The position numbers and the translations under genes were made by a program. Positions 44,968-52,388 of a DNA stretch of 64,000 nt are shown here, piece by piece. The notes beneath the pieces are model-generated. The model saw only the letters and a list, made by a program, of their open reading frames with translations. It did not search any database and was not told the DNA's origin. Within the stretch, counting starts at the first letter, position 1. The number at the start of each line of letters is the position of its first letter. The DNA comes from Lactobacillus sp. CBA3606 (GTDB taxonomy: Bacteria > Bacillota > Bacilli > Lactobacillales > Lactobacillaceae), in assembly GCF_002970935.1 (NCBI RefSeq), contig NZ_CP027194.1, positions 1,736,001 to 1,800,000 on the forward strand, given 5' to 3'.

Positions 44968-45507
44968 GATCATGTTCTGGATCTTGCTCAATTAAAAGAA
45001 CCTAAGAACATAGATACTAATAGATACAATATAGATACTCAAAAGTTGGACTTTCCCACAACTTATTTCTCACCAGCAGAAATTGAAAAACAAAACAGAG
45101 ACCTGGTCACTCATGCTGATAAATTCCTAACTGATGAAGACAGTGGACTACCAGCTTTCTTAGAACTCGAAGCGGTTCAATTACTTAGCTTTTGGTGCCG
45201 AACCCCGCAACAGATGCGCCGGTTTATCGGTATTATTCTCAATGCCAAGTACGAGGTCGAAAAGGAACGTCAAAACATTGGGGTCTATATTCCACTAGAC
45301 GATGAAGAGCTAAAGCCCTTGATGACCAGGACTTTAAGACGCTACTTTAACGCCCTTAGAAGTAATGAGAAACATATCAAAGACGTTGAGAATTACCTAT
45401 ACGGCACCATTCAAAATCTATTTGGGGTTTGGTGGAATAAACATGTTGCCAGAGATTATGCCGCCAAACACCCCGAAAATGCTAATAACGATCATGCTTG
45501 GAATTGA
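44968..45507 (+). pseudogene. Plasmid replication initiator (RepA-type), C-terminal fragment
   Basis: The frame is open from just after a stop at 44965-44967 and encodes the C-terminal part of a lactobacillus plasmid RepA-like initiator: AQLKEPKNIDTNRYNIDTQKL, then SPAEIEKQNRDLVTHADKFL, WCRTPQQMRRFIGIILNAK, ending HAWN. The N-terminal HTH part is absent and no good start or ribosome site exists. The piece begins only 13 bases after the effector gene, marking a plasmid-derived junction. The family is recalled from similar plasmid proteins, not searched. Confidence 0.7.
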
Positions 45508-45650
45508 AGGCCTGTATAAGCTTATATCTAGATCTTTAATCGTGTGAGGACCATTTAATTGGAAACAGCTTAAAACCGTTTAGAACAAAAAATAGATAGC
45601 TTAAACGGCACATGCTGGATAAGTAGCTGAACATGAAAGGAGCTTTTAAA

Positions 45651-45848
45651 ATGACTAAACCAATCAAAAAAGTCGGAAAGATAGAGCAATTGTTGGCTGA
45701 CCCGTGGGCAGTCGATATTCAAGAAATTTGGGAGCAAGCAGCACATAATCCTGATCCTGATAAACGCAAACTCTTTGACGCTTTACACACTTACCTCTTA
45801 GACAAACGTCAAGAACAAATCATCAATGAAAAACACTTTGTGGTCTAA
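45651..45848 (+). CDS. Small protein upstream of zeta toxin, probable antitoxin
   Basis: This 65-residue protein starts MTKPIKKVGKIEQLLADPWAVDIQEIWEQAAHNPDPDKRKLFDAL and ends EQIINEKHFVV. It does not look like the classical epsilon antitoxin in sequence, but is of similar size and helical character, and the toxin ATG lies one base after its stop. AAAGGAG is nine bases before ATG 45651. Antitoxin function is inferred from position alone. Confidence 0.65.
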   Translation: MTKPIKKVGKIEQLLADPWAVDIQEIWEQAAHNPDPDKRKLFDALHTYLLDKRQEQIINEKHFVV

Positions 45849-45849
45849 T

Positions 45850-46536
45850 ATGAGTGAACAAAAAAGATATATCATTGTGGCTGGAATAAACGGCGCTGGG
45901 AAAAGTACTTTGTATCGTACACGGCCAGAATTATTTGCGCATTCTAAACGATTGAACGCTGATGAAATTCTGCAAGCAATGGGTGGTGATTGGCGAAAAA
46001 ATCGTGATAATTTTAAAGCCATGCGCGAAGAAATTAAACAGTTACATGCTGCTTTAAATCAGCGACAGAGTATTCACGTTGAAACAACCTTATCTGGACA
46101 AGGTAAGGCTCAATTGAATCTAATTGATCGTGCTCACAAAAATGGTTTTGAGGTCACGCTTTTATATGTGGCTTTAAAAAGCGAAAAAATAGCAATTAAT
46201 CGTGTTCATGAGCGGGTCAAAAAAGGTGGGCATGGTGTACCAGATGAAGTTGTAAAAAAACGTTATAGTCAATCAAATCATAATTTGCCAGCAGTTGCCT
46301 TCAAAGTTGATAACGTAGTGATCTATGATAATAGCCAAAAATTTGTGTCAGTTTACAGAAGAGAGCATGACCAGGTGATTAAAAATAAATTGAGTGAATA
46401 TCCTTGGATTAATTCTAAAATCACTTTTGAAGCAGCCATTCAAAAACAACTAAATGGCTTTGTTAAAGATAATCCAGATTTAAAAATTGAAAATCCAATG
46501 AATGATCCAGAAAATAAAGACGAGTCCGGGACATAA
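45850..46536 (+). CDS. Zeta-type toxin (UDP-N-acetylglucosamine kinase family)
   Basis: This 228-residue P-loop kinase has Walker A GINGAGKST at 12-20, RLNADEI (catalytic Asp of the zeta fold) and VETTLSGQGKAQLN, plus KKRYSQSNHNLPAV typical of the zeta/PezT C-terminal part. Zeta toxins phosphorylate cell-wall precursors and kill or arrest the cell. ATG 45850 is coupled to the small gene before it. The last residues (DESGT) lie within the left end of an IS1182-type element, so the natural C-terminus may have been replaced by the insertion. Confidence 0.82.
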   Translation: MSEQKRYIIVAGINGAGKSTLYRTRPELFAHSKRLNADEILQAMGGDWRKNRDNFKAMREEIKQLHAALNQRQSIHVETTLSGQGKAQLNLIDRAHKNGFEVTLLYVALKSEKIAINRVHERVKKGGHGVPDEVVKKRYSQSNHNLPAVAFKVDNVVIYDNSQKFVSVYRREHDQVIKNKLSEYPWINSKITFEAAIQKQLNGFVKDNPDLKIENPMNDPENKDESGT

Positions 46537-48197
46537 CTCGGATTCCATAAGAAAATGAGGTAGTAAATTCTCGAATTTTGAGAATTTACTACCTCATTTT
46601 TTCTTTGCCCCTCCGGGTCTGCAAATAGCATGGCTAATTTTGCCATATTATTTGCCATTAATGCGATACCAACTTCATTCCATGTACCCATTAAACCTCG
46701 CACCGAGAAACGGTTGAACGACAAATGAGCTTTCAAGTTGGCAAAAATTGGTTCAACATCAATTTTACGTTGCGCGTAAATTTGTTGGCCAACTTGACTT
46801 GAAAGCTGTTCTTTTGCTTTGTTTTTAAAATATTCCCAATTTGAGTTAATACTGATTTGGCGCTTGTTACCCTTGGGGGTAGTGGCTAATTTTTGCCGAA
46901 TAGGATCTTCAAAATATTTAACAGCTCGATACACTTTGAAGTTTCGCTCAGCACCGTATTTATCGTGACGAGTGCTGTAATTAGAAAAGACAAATTGAAT
47001 GCCATCCAAATCAGTAAAACAATCGTTCTTTTCATCATAATTCCAATTAGCAACTTTCCGTTTGTCTTTATGATAAGAACGTTTTTGTTCTTTTTCATAC
47101 ATGCCATATGGAATCAAAAAATTAGTTTTAAGCTCATCAGTAATATATTGATAGTTCATTTCACTACCATAACCGGCATCAGCAACAATATACCGGGCAG
47201 TATATTGGTTGGTATCAAAGATAGTCGATAAAAATGGCTGTAGCGTCCGAGTATCGGTAGGGTTATGGAATAAATCGAAGAATAATGTAAATTGATTTTG
47301 ACTTGCGACCTGAAGATTATATCCTGGTTTTAGTTGACCGTTCTTCATTGGATCCTCTTTCATACGCATGAAAGTTGCCGCAGGATCAGTCTTAGAGAAA
47401 CTATTGCGTTTACCAAAAGTCCTATTGGCAAACTCGTATTTTTGTTTGCGTGGAATCAGATCGTTGTGTAGCAAATGTGAGTAATGTTTTAGTTTACGAC
47501 GACGGCGCTTATTTTGAGAGCCACCGGGTTTAATCTTTTCGTCGGCAATAATTGTATTCAAATGAGTGATTTCATCATCCACTTGATTGGAGATTACATC
47601 TAAACTAGCACTATCAAGAGGCCGATCGGTCTCTTGATTGACGGCCAAATCAACTTTAGCTTGAATTAAATCCTGATAAAGTTGGCTAGTTTTAACATTA
47701 AGCTTAGGCTCATTTTTCTCAACAGACTTTCGCCATACAAAAGTATATTTATTAGCGTTAGCAAGCAGTTTAGTACCATCAATAAATAATGCCGAGTCAT
47801 CAATCAGCCCCAATGCTTCTAACCGTTGGCGGAAAGTTAAGAAAAGCCGTTTGATCAGTGTTTTAGTTTGCGGTTTAACCCGAAAACGATTGATAGTTCG
47901 ATAACTAGGTGTTGTTTGGATATTGCCTAATAGCCAACGCATCGGTAAGTTTTCTTCCGCCATTTCAGCGATTTTTCGACCAGAAAAAACTTTACGAGAA
48001 TATCCAAATAATAACATTTTAAGTAATAATCTAGCAGGATACTCAGGACGACCGGTCCGAGAGGACTCGGCGTCCAAATCAGCCATTGAAATTGATTCAA
48101 CTAAAGTATTGATTGCCCAAACAATGTGATTACTTTTGGGTTGCCAGTCCAATTCTAGTTTCAAAATAGTTTGATTATTGATATAATTCATTTGCAT
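46440..48197 (-). CDS. IS1182-family transposase, reading out of its element
   Basis: The 585-residue transposase opens MQMNYINNQTILKLELDW with the IS1182 N-terminal domain (SRTGRPEYPARLLLKMLLFGYSRKVFSGRKIAE), has DDE-type core residues in FIDGTKL and VADAGYGSEMNYQYI, and FANLKAHLSFNRFSVRG near the C-terminus. GAGGTG precedes ATG 48197. No stop lies inside the element: the frame passes the terminal hairpin and inverted repeat and ends inside the zeta gene, adding about 25 foreign residues. It may still be active. Confidence 0.85.
   Translation of the reverse strand: MQMNYINNQTILKLELDWQPKSNHIVWAINTLVESISMADLDAESSRTGRPEYPARLLLKMLLFGYSRKVFSGRKIAEMAEENLPMRWLLGNIQTTPSYRTINRFRVKPQTKTLIKRLFLTFRQRLEALGLIDDSALFIDGTKLLANANKYTFVWRKSVEKNEPKLNVKTSQLYQDLIQAKVDLAVNQETDRPLDSASLDVISNQVDDEITHLNTIIADEKIKPGGSQNKRRRRKLKHYSHLLHNDLIPRKQKYEFANRTFGKRNSFSKTDPAATFMRMKEDPMKNGQLKPGYNLQVASQNQFTLFFDLFHNPTDTRTLQPFLSTIFDTNQYTARYIVADAGYGSEMNYQYITDELKTNFLIPYGMYEKEQKRSYHKDKRKVANWNYDEKNDCFTDLDGIQFVFSNYSTRHDKYGAERNFKVYRAVKYFEDPIRQKLATTPKGNKRQISINSNWEYFKNKAKEQLSSQVGQQIYAQRKIDVEPIFANLKAHLSFNRFSVRGLMGTWNEVGIALMANNMAKLAMLFADPEGQRKNEVVNSQNSRIYYLIFLWNPSYVPDSSLFSGSFIGFSIFKSGLSLTKPFSCF
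46552..46600. terminator. Left subterminal hairpin of IS1182-type element
   Basis: A 21-base-pair perfect stem (46552-46572 with 46580-46600) around a seven-base loop, with A and T runs on the sides, can stop transcription entering or leaving the element. Confidence 0.75.
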
Positions 48198-48275
48198 AGA
48201 AAGCACCTCTATTTTCTTTTTTGTTTGGTCGCAATAAGAATACCAGAGAACTTTCTCTGCGTACATAAAGAATGA

Positions 48276-48323
48276 AAAAATAGTTCTGAGAAATCAAAAA
48301 ACGATTTCTCAGAACTATTTTTT
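48276..48323. terminator. Right subterminal hairpin of IS1182-type element
   Basis: A stem of about 20 base pairs (TAGTTCTGAGAAATC with its complement) lies between A-run and T-run, unrelated in sequence to the left hairpin but in the mirror position. Confidence 0.75.
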
Positions 48324-48402
48324 AGAATCTAGGACTTTTGTCCCAAACTCGTCTTTTAGTTATGCCTTTAGGCCCAGTTGAGCGCGCTAAAGCGTGCGAA
48401 AC

Positions 48403-49166
48403 AAAAAACCACCCGCTATGCGGGTGGATGGCAAAATGGTTAAACCAAAACGCCCCCATCAGATTTAGAATGTAGGTGTCAGAGCCAAACATTCAAAATC
48501 GAAAGGGGACGTCAGAAATGGCGAATAAGCTAAATAGTCTTGCGCATACCAAATGGCTGTGCAAGTACCATATTGTATTCACTCCAAAGTATAGGAGAAA
48601 AATAATTTATAATCAATATCGACGTGATTTGCAAGAGGATATTCGATTGTTGTGCCAATATAAAGGCGTAAAAATTTTGGAAGGCCATATGATGCTTGAA
48701 CATGTGCATTTATTGGTAAGTATCCCACCGAAGCTGAGTGTATCAAGTTTCGTGGGGTATTTGAAAGGTAAATCGGCATTGATGATGTTTGATCAGCATG
48801 CAAATTTAAAATATAAATTTGGAAATCGACATTTCTGGTCAGTTGGTTATTATGTCAGCACGGTTGGATTGAATGAAGCAACCATCGAGAAGTATATCCG
48901 TGATCAGGAGAAAAATGATCAAGCGGAAGATTGCTTGAGTGTTCGGGAATATGAGGACCCTTTTATGGGTCAAGGTAAGTAATACCAACACCACTTAAAG
49001 CGGTGGCAAAAGTGACAAGAGCAAGTTTGGCTTTGATACACAAAAGCCAGAGCTTTGAGACGCTGGCAAGGACATAGGGCTTATAGCCCTGGAGCAAACT
49101 ACCCGTTTTACGGGTAGTTATGATTTGTCGGTGTTTGAGTCTAAAAAAGCCCACTATGCGGGCTAG
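48403..49166 (+). mobile_element. IS200-like element
   Basis: A single Y1-type transposase gene is flanked by hairpins: CCACCCGC/GCGGGTGG at about 48409-48427 on the left, and AACTACCCG/CGGGTAGTT (about 49097-49119) and AGCCC/GGGCT (about 49147-49164) on the right. There is no inverted terminal repeat, as expected for IS200/IS605-group elements. Exact ends cannot be fixed by eye. Confidence 0.65.
48518..48982 (+). CDS. tnpA: IS200/IS605-family Y1 transposase TnpA
   Basis: This 154-residue HUH transposase has the HUH motif in LEHVHLLVSIPPK and the nucleophile Tyr in the GYYVSTVGLN helix. LCKYHIVFTPKYRRKI at the start is the Y1 family signature. It cuts single-stranded DNA at hairpins. AAAGGGGA precedes ATG 48518. 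No tnpB is next to it, so it is an IS200-type element. Confidence 0.9.
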   Translation: MANKLNSLAHTKWLCKYHIVFTPKYRRKIIYNQYRRDLQEDIRLLCQYKGVKILEGHMMLEHVHLLVSIPPKLSVSSFVGYLKGKSALMMFDQHANLKYKFGNRHFWSVGYYVSTVGLNEATIEKYIRDQEKNDQAEDCLSVREYEDPFMGQGK

Positions 49167-49229
49167 AAAAACTAAGCGGTGATCCTTGGTCTAATTATTT
49201 GAATAATTCAGTGTGACGCATTGTGTTAG

Positions 49230-50108
49230 TCATGACGGTGCTAGCGCTTCTTGTACTGCATGCAAAAAAGCTTGGGCTGCTGTAGTAAGGGAGAGGTCTT
49301 TGGACCAGACTAAATTAACGGCCACAGGTGGTATGTCGGCTAGCGGAACGAAAGCTAGTGCAGTACTGGCGGTGTTGTAGATACCTTCAATGGCGATGGC
49401 GGCACCTATCCCAGCCTCAACAAACTTAGTAGCGTTGTAGAGTAGATTATAGGTTGCTATCACATTTAACTGAGTGATATTTTGCCCAAACCAGTCGGCA
49501 ATTTCTGTGTTAACCCCGCGTTGATAGGACATCATCAAGGGAACTGTGAATAAATCAGTCGGTACAATTTGGGCGTGTTTGGCCAGTGTTGAAGTCTTGG
49601 GTAAGAGTAATCCCCAATGACTGTGACTTGGCAAATTAATGAAATTAAGCCGCTCTTTGTCGACATGACCTACTAGGAGACCAAAATCCAGTAGGCCTGC
49701 AGCTAATTGCCGTTTCACGTCGTCTGCATTCAGGCTGGATAGCTGGAAGGTCACTTGTGGATGCTGATTGGTCAGTGTCTTAGCCGCTTGTGCGATGGTG
49801 GTAATGCTGGGGACTTCGCCACCGCCAATGGAGACGTTGCCACTGAGTGTGGTTGTTTTTTGAATATTATAGATAGTCTTGTCCGCAAGTGCCACAATTT
49901 GACGAGCCTGTTGGGCGAAATAAGTGCCACTGGCAGTTAAGGCAATTGTGCGGCTGCCACGTTCGAATAAGGTCACGTCTAGTTCATCCTCTAAATCGTG
50001 CAGTTGTCGTGAGATGGTGGGTTGAGAGATGTGGAGTTTGGTGGCGGCCCGGCTGATATTTTGTTCTTGGATGACGGTGAGAAAATAACGTAGAACTCGA
50101 ATTTCCAT
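49230..50108 (-). CDS. LysR-family transcriptional regulator
   Basis: This 292-residue regulator has the N-terminal HTH (MEIRVLRYFLTVIQEQNISRAATKLHISQPTISRQLHDLEDEL) and a periplasmic-binding-like effector domain (about 90-290). AGGAGG lies six bases before ATG 50108; the longer frame has no site. It is divergent from the SDR gene and probably controls that operon. It is the first core-like gene after the island. Confidence 0.88.
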   Translation of the reverse strand: MEIRVLRYFLTVIQEQNISRAATKLHISQPTISRQLHDLEDELDVTLFERGSRTIALTASGTYFAQQARQIVALADKTIYNIQKTTTLSGNVSIGGGEVPSITTIAQAAKTLTNQHPQVTFQLSSLNADDVKRQLAAGLLDFGLLVGHVDKERLNFINLPSHSHWGLLLPKTSTLAKHAQIVPTDLFTVPLMMSYQRGVNTEIADWFGQNITQLNVIATYNLLYNATKFVEAGIGAAIAIEGIYNTASTALAFVPLADIPPVAVNLVWSKDLSLTTAAQAFLHAVQEALAPS

Positions 50109-50221
50109 GAGAAACCTCCTATGCTTTTTAAGCATGATATATTAATCAATTTAGGTATTAGACATACTATAGTTTACCAGTTATGCTAGTCTCCACAAAG
50201 TCATTGAAGGAGATTAAAAAA

Positions 50222-50965
50222 ATGAGTGTTGAAAATAAGGTTGTAGTTGTTACTGGAGCATCTAGTGGCATTGGTGCGGCCACTGTTAAATTATTAGTTA
50301 ATCAAGGCGCCAAAGTGGTTTTTGGTGCGCGACGTGCTGATAAATTGGCAATGGTTGCGGCTGATTTACCTAAGGATCAAATTGCTTATCAGGTGACGGA
50401 TGTGGCAGAACTCGTATCTGTTCAGGAATTAATTCATTTGGCTGTTAGCACATTTGGCAAGATTGATGCCCTCTTTAACAATGCTGGAGTGATGCCCACG
50501 GCTAATTTAGCTGAGAATCATCATGATGAGTGGCAACGGATGTTAGATATTAATGTGATGGGCGTATTAAATGGGATATCAGCGGTACTTCCTGTCATGC
50601 ATCAACAAGGATTCGGCCACATCTTAGCAACGGATTCGGTTGCAGGTCACTTGGTTTATCCAGGATCTGCGGTGTATTGTGGAACGAAGTTTGCTGTACG
50701 AGCGATTATGGAAGGCTTACGACAAGAAGAAATTCAGAATCGGATTCGCACGACGATTGTGTCACCAGGAGCAGTTGATACGGAACTATACCGGTCTATC
50801 AGTGATTCTAAGACGGCTAAAGACTTAGTGACCGCTTGGCATGCAACATCAGATAGTGCCCTGCAGCCCGAAGATCTTGCGGCTGCTGTCGTTTATGCTA
50901 TTGGTGCACCTAGCCGTGTAGCAGTAAACGAAGTCTTGATCCGTCCCGCTGGTCAGGCGATGTAA
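50222..50965 (+). CDS. Short-chain dehydrogenase/reductase
   Basis: The 247-residue classical SDR has the cofactor motif TGASSGIG, NNAGV at the usual place, catalytic Ser in LATDSVAG, and Tyr/Lys in YCGTK. The FGARRADK Arg residues suggest NADPH preference. Substrate is unknown. AAGGAG precedes ATG 50222. An acetyltransferase gene follows 16 bases later. Confidence 0.88.
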   Translation: MSVENKVVVVTGASSGIGAATVKLLVNQGAKVVFGARRADKLAMVAADLPKDQIAYQVTDVAELVSVQELIHLAVSTFGKIDALFNNAGVMPTANLAENHHDEWQRMLDINVMGVLNGISAVLPVMHQQGFGHILATDSVAGHLVYPGSAVYCGTKFAVRAIMEGLRQEEIQNRIRTTIVSPGAVDTELYRSISDSKTAKDLVTAWHATSDSALQPEDLAAAVVYAIGAPSRVAVNEVLIRPAGQAM

Positions 50966-50981
50966 GAAAGTGAGTAAATAA

Positions 50982-51575
50982 ATGCAGAAGACAACGATTC
51001 TTGACCGTGCTCTGGCGGGTGAACGACTCGTGTTTACGGATCCGGAATTTGCGATTGTGGAGCAAAAAGTTGTCCACACAGCTCGGCTTTTACAGATGTT
51101 TAATCAGACTACGCAAACCGGAGCAGAACGCCGACAATTACTCAGTGATATTTTTGGGACAACTGTGCCAATTTCAACGGACATTAAGGCACCGCTCCAT
51201 AGCGATTTTGGCGGTCATATCTTTGTTGGAGAAAATGTCTTTATTAATCAAGATGTGATATTAACTGATCTTGGCGGTATTTATTTAGGGGATGGTGTCT
51301 TGATTGGACCACGGTCAACGTTGATTACAGTGAACCATGTGGAAGCTCCTAAACATCGGCGTGATCTTTTGCCGCAAGCAATCCATATTGAAGCGGGGGC
51401 CTGGTTAGGTGCTGGTGTAACGGTTCTTCCCGGTGTTACAATCGGAGAAAATACCATTATTGGTGCTGGTGCAGTGGTGACTAAGGATATCCCCGCCAAT
51501 GTGGTCGCAGTGGGAACACCTGCCAAAATACTGCGACATGTTTTGGCGGAGGTAGACGATGAATCGGCAATATAA
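50982..51575 (+). CDS. Hexapeptide-repeat O-acetyltransferase (maltose/galactoside type)
   Basis: This 197-residue left-handed beta-helix acetyltransferase of the LacA/Maa group has LLSDIFGTTVP, HSDFGGHIFVGENVFINQDVILTDLGGI, catalytic His in LITVNH, and the hexapeptide ladder VTVLPGVTIGENTIIGAGAVVTKDIPANVVAVGTPAKI. The acceptor is not known. It overlaps the next gene by 17 bases, so the two are coupled. Confidence 0.88.
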   Translation: MQKTTILDRALAGERLVFTDPEFAIVEQKVVHTARLLQMFNQTTQTGAERRQLLSDIFGTTVPISTDIKAPLHSDFGGHIFVGENVFINQDVILTDLGGIYLGDGVLIGPRSTLITVNHVEAPKHRRDLLPQAIHIEAGAWLGAGVTVLPGVTIGENTIIGAGAVVTKDIPANVVAVGTPAKILRHVLAEVDDESAI

Positions 51576-52083
51576 AGTTGCGGGTAAGATACTTTTCGTC
51601 GTTTTAGTTAGTGTGCTAGTTATTGTGAGTGCCTGGTTTTGGCAGACGCATCGCCAATCTAGCCAACAGCCGTCATTTCAGAGGACAGCATCGCAATCAG
51701 TAGTGGGGACAAACAATCGGCGGATAATTGTGACTATTGGACACAAACAGCTTACTGCTCGTTTAAATAAAACGGTACCGGCCCAGCAGTTATGGCAGCA
51801 ATTGCCGATGACGGTTAGCTTTACTGATTTTGGGAGTGGTTTTGTAGAAAAAATTGCGCCACTACCGCAATCACTACGAACAACAGGTACGCCAGTAGGT
51901 GCGAATCCACATCCCGTTGATATTGCTTATTGGTCGCCACAACCCCGGTTGGTCTTCTACGGGGGGAATGCGGGATACTATGAAGGCATTCATATCATTG
52001 GTCATTTTGAACAGCGAAAAAAGGCGCAACGATTACTGCAACGACACATGGGTCGGATAAAAATACAAATTACCCGGGATTAA
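51559..52083 (+). CDS. Membrane-anchored cyclophilin-like-fold protein
   Basis: The 174-residue protein has an N-terminal membrane anchor (ILFVVLVSVLVIVSAWFW, about 11-28) and an extracellular domain that resembles the Cyclophilin_like family (RRIIVTIGHKQLTARLNKTVPAQQLWQQLPMTVSFTDFGSGFVEKI, then PQPRLVFYGGNAGYYEGIHIIGHF). Similar domains often sit next to flavin reductases and SDRs; the function is not known. A terminator overlaps its stop. Confidence 0.72.
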   Translation: MNRQYKVAGKILFVVLVSVLVIVSAWFWQTHRQSSQQPSFQRTASQSVVGTNNRRIIVTIGHKQLTARLNKTVPAQQLWQQLPMTVSFTDFGSGFVEKIAPLPQSLRTTGTPVGANPHPVDIAYWSPQPRLVFYGGNAGYYEGIHIIGHFEQRKKAQRLLQRHMGRIKIQITRD

Positions 52084-52119
52084 ATGGACGGAGCAGTGTT
52101 TATTTCACCGTCCGTTTAA
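52082..52119 (+). terminator. Terminator of SDR-acetyltransferase operon
   Basis: AAATGGACGG (52082-52091) pairs with CCGTCCGTTT (52108-52117), one G-T pair, then TTAAT. Confidence 0.75.
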
Positions 52120-52388
52120 TAAATGAAAATCGTATCCGTTTTCAATACTAGTGCTACTAAGTTTTTTTGAAGATTAATAAAGTCGCTCAATAGCGTTCGA
52201 TTTAGTTATTATTAGACTATGAATGTGAACAGATAAAATAAATGTGTTTTGAAAATGAATTGTCAGCAAATCTGAATGGATGCAGCCATGGTAACCGTCA
52301 GTATTAATCATAATTAGGCTTATCAGCACGGATTTTTAGCGAGGTATGCTATGCTAGAAAAAGACTTTTTATGGGGAGTGGAATTGAT

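Larger units (their letters stand above)
46516..48356 (-). mobile_element. IS1182-family insertion sequence
   Basis: Its ends are imperfect inverted repeats: AAAGACGAGTCCGGGACA at 46516-46533 against a right end that reads, inward from 48356, AAAGACGAGTTTGGGACA. Length is about 1.84 kb. It contains one transposase gene on the minus strand and a strong hairpin just inside each end. A target duplication is not obvious. Confidence 0.8.

Noticed and set aside
48403-49166. Repeats around the IS200-like element as a CRISPR array
   Set aside because: Only single hairpins of different sequence occur; there are no regularly spaced direct repeats anywhere in the window.
52072-52086. ATTACCCGGGATTA near the end of the cyclophilin-like gene as a third Noc site
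   Set aside because: Several positions differ from ATTTCCCGGGAAAT and the dyad is not perfect.
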